Program-made: the position numbers and the translations under genes
The notes under the pieces: generated by a model
The model's database searches: none
Told to the model about the DNA's origin: nothing
Seen by the model: the letters and a program-made list of their open reading frames with translations, nothing else
DNA from: Paramecium pentaurelia
Lineage: Eukaryota > Ciliophora > Oligohymenophorea > Peniculida > Parameciidae
Length of the DNA: 64,000 bases
NCBI GenBank assembly: GCA_905183005.1
Contig: CAJJDO010000049.1
Location: 249,856-313,855, forward strand
Reading direction: 5' to 3'
Shown: one piece after another, positions 60,494 to 64,000 of the stretch
Layout: the number at the start of each line of letters is the position of its first letter
Position numbering within the stretch: position 1 is the stretch's first letter

Positions 60494-63400
60494 ATGAAAT
60501 CAATCTATGGAGATCCTGAATTAATAAGGTGGTTGAATAAGGAAATCAAACTTTAACCTGCAATTCTTGATATTGAGAAACAATTTTAGAATTGGTTTTA
60601 TTTTTAAGAAGTACTTTACAAAACAGGAAATCCTCTTAAGAAAATCTTAACAAATAAATTTGATGAATATTCAACACAAAAGAATATAAAGATAGTTAAA
60701 AAGCACATTATAAAATTAGTAGGAATTGAACCAAAAGTTGAAAAAGGTTAATCATAAATAGAAGAATATTTGAAAGCAATTAAATCACATTCTAAGCCAA
60801 TTGCAGTTAATTCATTACTTACAATAGCTCGTAAAGAGACAAAGGATGTTTTGAATGAATTGACAAAAACGTTAAAAGTAACAGATAAAAAATAAGTTTA
60901 ATCTTTAGTGAACAAGTAAATTATGAAACTGTTATATCAATTTTTAGTTATGAATAGAAGTTTATAAACTCATTGCCAAAGAAATTAAAGTCTATTGAAG
61001 AGAGTTTACATAGATTTAGAGATGAGAAACTTATCCATGAGATTCAAGCAGTTTAATTAAAATAGAAGGATGAAGAAAAGGAAAGACAATGGTTATAATC
61101 ATTAAGAGAGAATGAATTGGAAAAGATAAGAGCAAATCATGAATTTATCAAAGAATAAGATAAAAAAATATATGAATTCTGGAAATATACAGAAACAATT
61201 AAACATAATCGTATTGAAAAAGAGACAAAATTAAATGAAATGATGACTGGAAGATTAGTAGCTGAAATTAATCAAAAGAAAAAAGATGATTAAAAGGCTA
61301 TGGATAACAATATATATCTATTTTTGTAAACTTGTATCAGATAAGGCATTGAAATAGAAAAAGATCCATCTAAAAAGCCAGTACCTGAAAAGGCTAAATT
61401 CTCAGCAGTTGCAACAATGATGAAAATAAGAGAAAGGACACATAAGACTGAAGAGGCTAGAAAGGCAAGATAGAAACGTAGAAATAAAATGTTAGTTGAA
61501 TAATTAAAATAGTAAGAGTTAGTGGAGGCTAAGAAAAAATTGGATGAATTAGTTGATAAATTTACAGAATATGGAAAAATAGCTAATTAAGAGGCAGCTT
61601 TAAGATAGAGAGAGAAATTGAGAGGGAAATTATAATTTAATGAAAGGATATTGATGTGTTAAGTATTGGAGGAATAAAGAGAAATGTTTTTTGAATAATT
61701 AAGAAATGAAGCTAAAGCTAGAGAATAAGAAGTTAGATTGTAGAGATAAAAAGAATGGAGAATACTTTAAGTTAAATATATGGAATAGAATTATAATAGA
61801 AAAGTGTAAAAGAGATAGAAACATATTTAATAAATGCAACCATTAATATTGACAATTTTAGATTTGGCTGATAAATGTTATTTAAAAATGAATGAAAATA
61901 TAGAAGAAAATGCTAAACCTTTAACATTAGATAAGAAGGTTTGGAATAAATTTATTGAAGAATGGCAAAATGAATTATCATAAGTCAAACCTCTTAATGA
62001 TAATATTCCTGCAGCTATTACCTAAGATTTTGTTGAATATTATCATGCAGTTAAAGATTGGAAATCTACTTAAAATGATAGTTAATTAATGGCAAATATT
62101 TCATTGGCTGAATTTCTATTTGAAATTACAGATGAATTATATCCTATGCAACCATTAAAAGAAGGCATCAATTTTTATTTACCTCTTAAAATATCATTAA
62201 TAGGAGGTAAATTTAGTGGTAGAAGAACTACTGCAAAATATTTAAATTAGAAATATGGTTTAGAAATTATAGATATAGAATCTATAATTAAAGAATCTTT
62301 GAAACTTGCATTTCCTCCTGTAGAAGATCCAAAGAAAAAAAAGGATACAAAAAAAGTAATTGAAATTCCTGTTGTAGAAAATGCAGAATTAAAAGAATAT
62401 GGTTTATTAATAAATGAATATAAAGATTAAGTTATTCCTGATGAATTATTATTAAAAGGAATCTTAATAAAATTGAATTAAACATTTGGTTAAAGAACAC
62501 CATTATAAGTTGCATAAGAAATGAAAGAAGCAAAAGAAATTTAATTAAAGAAAGATTAACAACCTATTGTTGAAGAAGTTAAGAAAACATCAAAGAAACC
62601 TGGTAAAAAGGATGCACCATAAAGTACTGGACCCACTTAAGAAGATTTAATTAAAGAATATATGAATTCAAAACAATTTTATTATACTAAAGGATTTATT
62701 TTGATAGGATTTCCAGAGAATTTTAATTAAGCTAAGATGTTAGAAGAATAATTAACTGGTTTTATTCCATATGAAGAAAGGTTGAATTAGATAGCTGAAG
62801 AAAAGAAAAAGAAATTTTAAGAATTATTAGATATACCTACTTAAGAAGAATCCAACAAAATTTAATAATCAGGAATAGATTTAATTATTAATCTTGATAC
62901 TCCTTATGAATAAAGAGTTTAAAGAATGTAAAATAGAAGAATAGATCCTCTTACAGATATAATCTACAATTTAGAAGAAAATCCACCTCCTCCAGAAATC
63001 AAACCAGATAAGTTATTAAAAATAGAAAATGAAACTGAAGAGTAAATTTAAATTTAATATTAGAAAATTATAGAAGGATTTTCAATAATTTAATGACAAT
63101 TTACCTAAACTATTTGATTGGTGTGAATAATTTGGATTTGAAGATGATTTTAAATAATTACATCATTCCAAAACTGTAGGCAAAGGATTTGAAGTTGCAA
63201 AATCTATTGATGGTTTGATTAACAAAGTACTTACACATAATTGTGAGTATTTAAATTAAATTACTGAAGAAATCTTAGCATCAGAATTATAATAAGAATA
63301 ATAATCTTAATAAATATAGACTTAAGAAAATCAAGATATGGAAAAGGTAGAAGAATAGAATCAAGAATAATAAGCATAATTAATATAAGATAAATAAAGT

Positions 63401-64000
63401 TTACTTGATGCTAAATAATCAACTGAAAGAGGAAGATCTCAATTAGCATCAAGATAAAAGGATGCTTAAAGTGAATTTTTAAATTAAGATTAATTAAAAG
63501 GCATTTTGAAATAATGGGATGAAATTTCTAATACTTATATAAGAGAAAGTACAATATATATTAGGAGGATGAGTCATTAAAGAAAAAAATGTTAATAAAT
63601 ATTTTTATAAACTCAAAAAAGTTTTATAGAATTCTTTGAAAGTCCTGATAATAAATTAAAATTAATGCATGAATTTTAATAAAGCTATAATAAATTCTTA
63701 TAAGAAAATGATGATTTATCTAAATAAAAAAATGCCAAATAATAATTAAAAGACCATTTACAAAAAACATATGAATAATTATGGGATATTTTAAATCATA
63801 AGAAAAATTAAGCATTAGATTTTGTAAAAAAATTGAAAAAAGATAGATTTGTAGCCATTTAAATATAATAATTTATGTAACATGTACTTATGCTTCTATA
63901 AACTGAAACTAATTTATTAACTGAAATCTAATTACTTGGAAAACCTTGGAGTGAACATTTTATTCTTGAACCTCCTTAATCATAATTAATTGATGGATAT
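60494..64000 (+). CDS. SPEF2/CPC1 (KPL2)-like ciliary central-apparatus protein, 5' part
   Basis: Introns 60916-60947 (32 bp) and 63042-63063 (22 bp); 1,151 residues read to the window edge with no TGA, so the gene continues. N-terminal globular region (MKSIYGDPELIRWLNKEIKL) could be the CH-like domain. Then a long Lys/Glu/Arg coiled coil (about residues 150-450). From about 560 an adenylate-kinase-like module: LPLKISLIGGKFSGRRTTAKYL, LEIIDIESIIKE, GFILIGFPENFNQAKML, IDLIINLDTPYEQRVQR. A second helical region with LFDWCEQFGFEDDF follows. This order (coiled coil then NMP-kinase fold, very long) matches SPEF2/CPC1 of the C1b projection of the central pair. The P-loop has Arg where Lys is usual. 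Confidence 0.85.

Noticed and set aside
1..64000. Transposons, internal eliminated sequences, tRNA or rRNA genes
   Set aside because: No transposase, reverse transcriptase, terminal repeats or cloverleaf sequence was seen; the window looks like processed macronuclear DNA.

Overview
The window looks like macronuclear DNA of a ciliate, most likely a Paramecium. TAA and TAG are read as glutamine throughout and only TGA ends genes. The DNA is very AT-rich. About 68 introns can be placed by frame and protein-family logic, and all are 20-32 bp, start GT (mostly GTA) and end AG (mostly TAG). One gene resembles a Paramecium-type cysteine-rich GPI-anchored surface antigen. Under the standard code nearly every gene falls apart. 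No mobile elements, tRNAs, rRNAs or CRISPR arrays were seen. Gaps between genes are often tiny (3, 20 and 37 nt).

Layout, left to right: a giant coiled-coil protein carrying two arrays of an almost identical 96-bp repeat (1-6900, +); a poorly resolved stretch (6901-8759); an STK32/YANK-like kinase (8760-10268, +); a BIG/Sec7-type Arf exchange factor with an extra zinc finger (10384-15324, +); an SCP-x type thiolase (15493-16786, +); a CXC/tesmin protein (17255-17938, -); a hypothetical protein (18077-19066, -); a very small heat-shock factor (19718-20366, -) just behind a SNF1/AMPK-like kinase (20387-21758, -); a VPS9 protein (21792-22753, +); the surface antigen (22986-26999, +) meeting a MORN-repeat protein tail to tail (27003-27953, -); a Q-rich protein (28124-29126, +); two hypothetical proteins (29329-30200 and 31272-31861, -).

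The right half holds a ubiquitin-like protein (33532-33804, +), an F-box protein (34008-36629, +), a membrane protein with a Cache-like ectodomain (36970-38550, -), a coiled-coil protein (39457-40511, -), a CNG/EAG-like K+ channel with a CCHC zinc knuckle (40779-43410, +), another coiled-coil protein (43857-44760, -), a tandem pair of CBM20 genes of identical length (45077-45730 and 45936-46589, +), SDHAF3 (46744-47083, -), an RNase III-fold plus dsRBD protein whose catalytic residues are lost, probably mL44-like (49051-50075, +), V-ATPase subunit a (50720-53372, -), a SEC14/CRAL-TRIO protein (53410-54586, -), TRM112 (55153-55578, -), a small acylated protein (55977-56348, -), a RING protein (57366-58969, -), a divergent kinase (59364-60147, +) and the 5' part of a SPEF2/CPC1 ciliary central-apparatus protein (60494 to the window end, +).

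The genes do not form one pathway. Themes that recur are membrane traffic (Sec7, VPS9, SEC14, V-ATPase), cilia and cortex (coiled coils, MORN, SPEF2), signalling (three kinases, K+ channel, Cache protein) and mitochondrial or peroxisomal upkeep (SDHAF3, mL44-like, thiolase). All protein calls come from reading the translated sequence by eye; no database search was possible.
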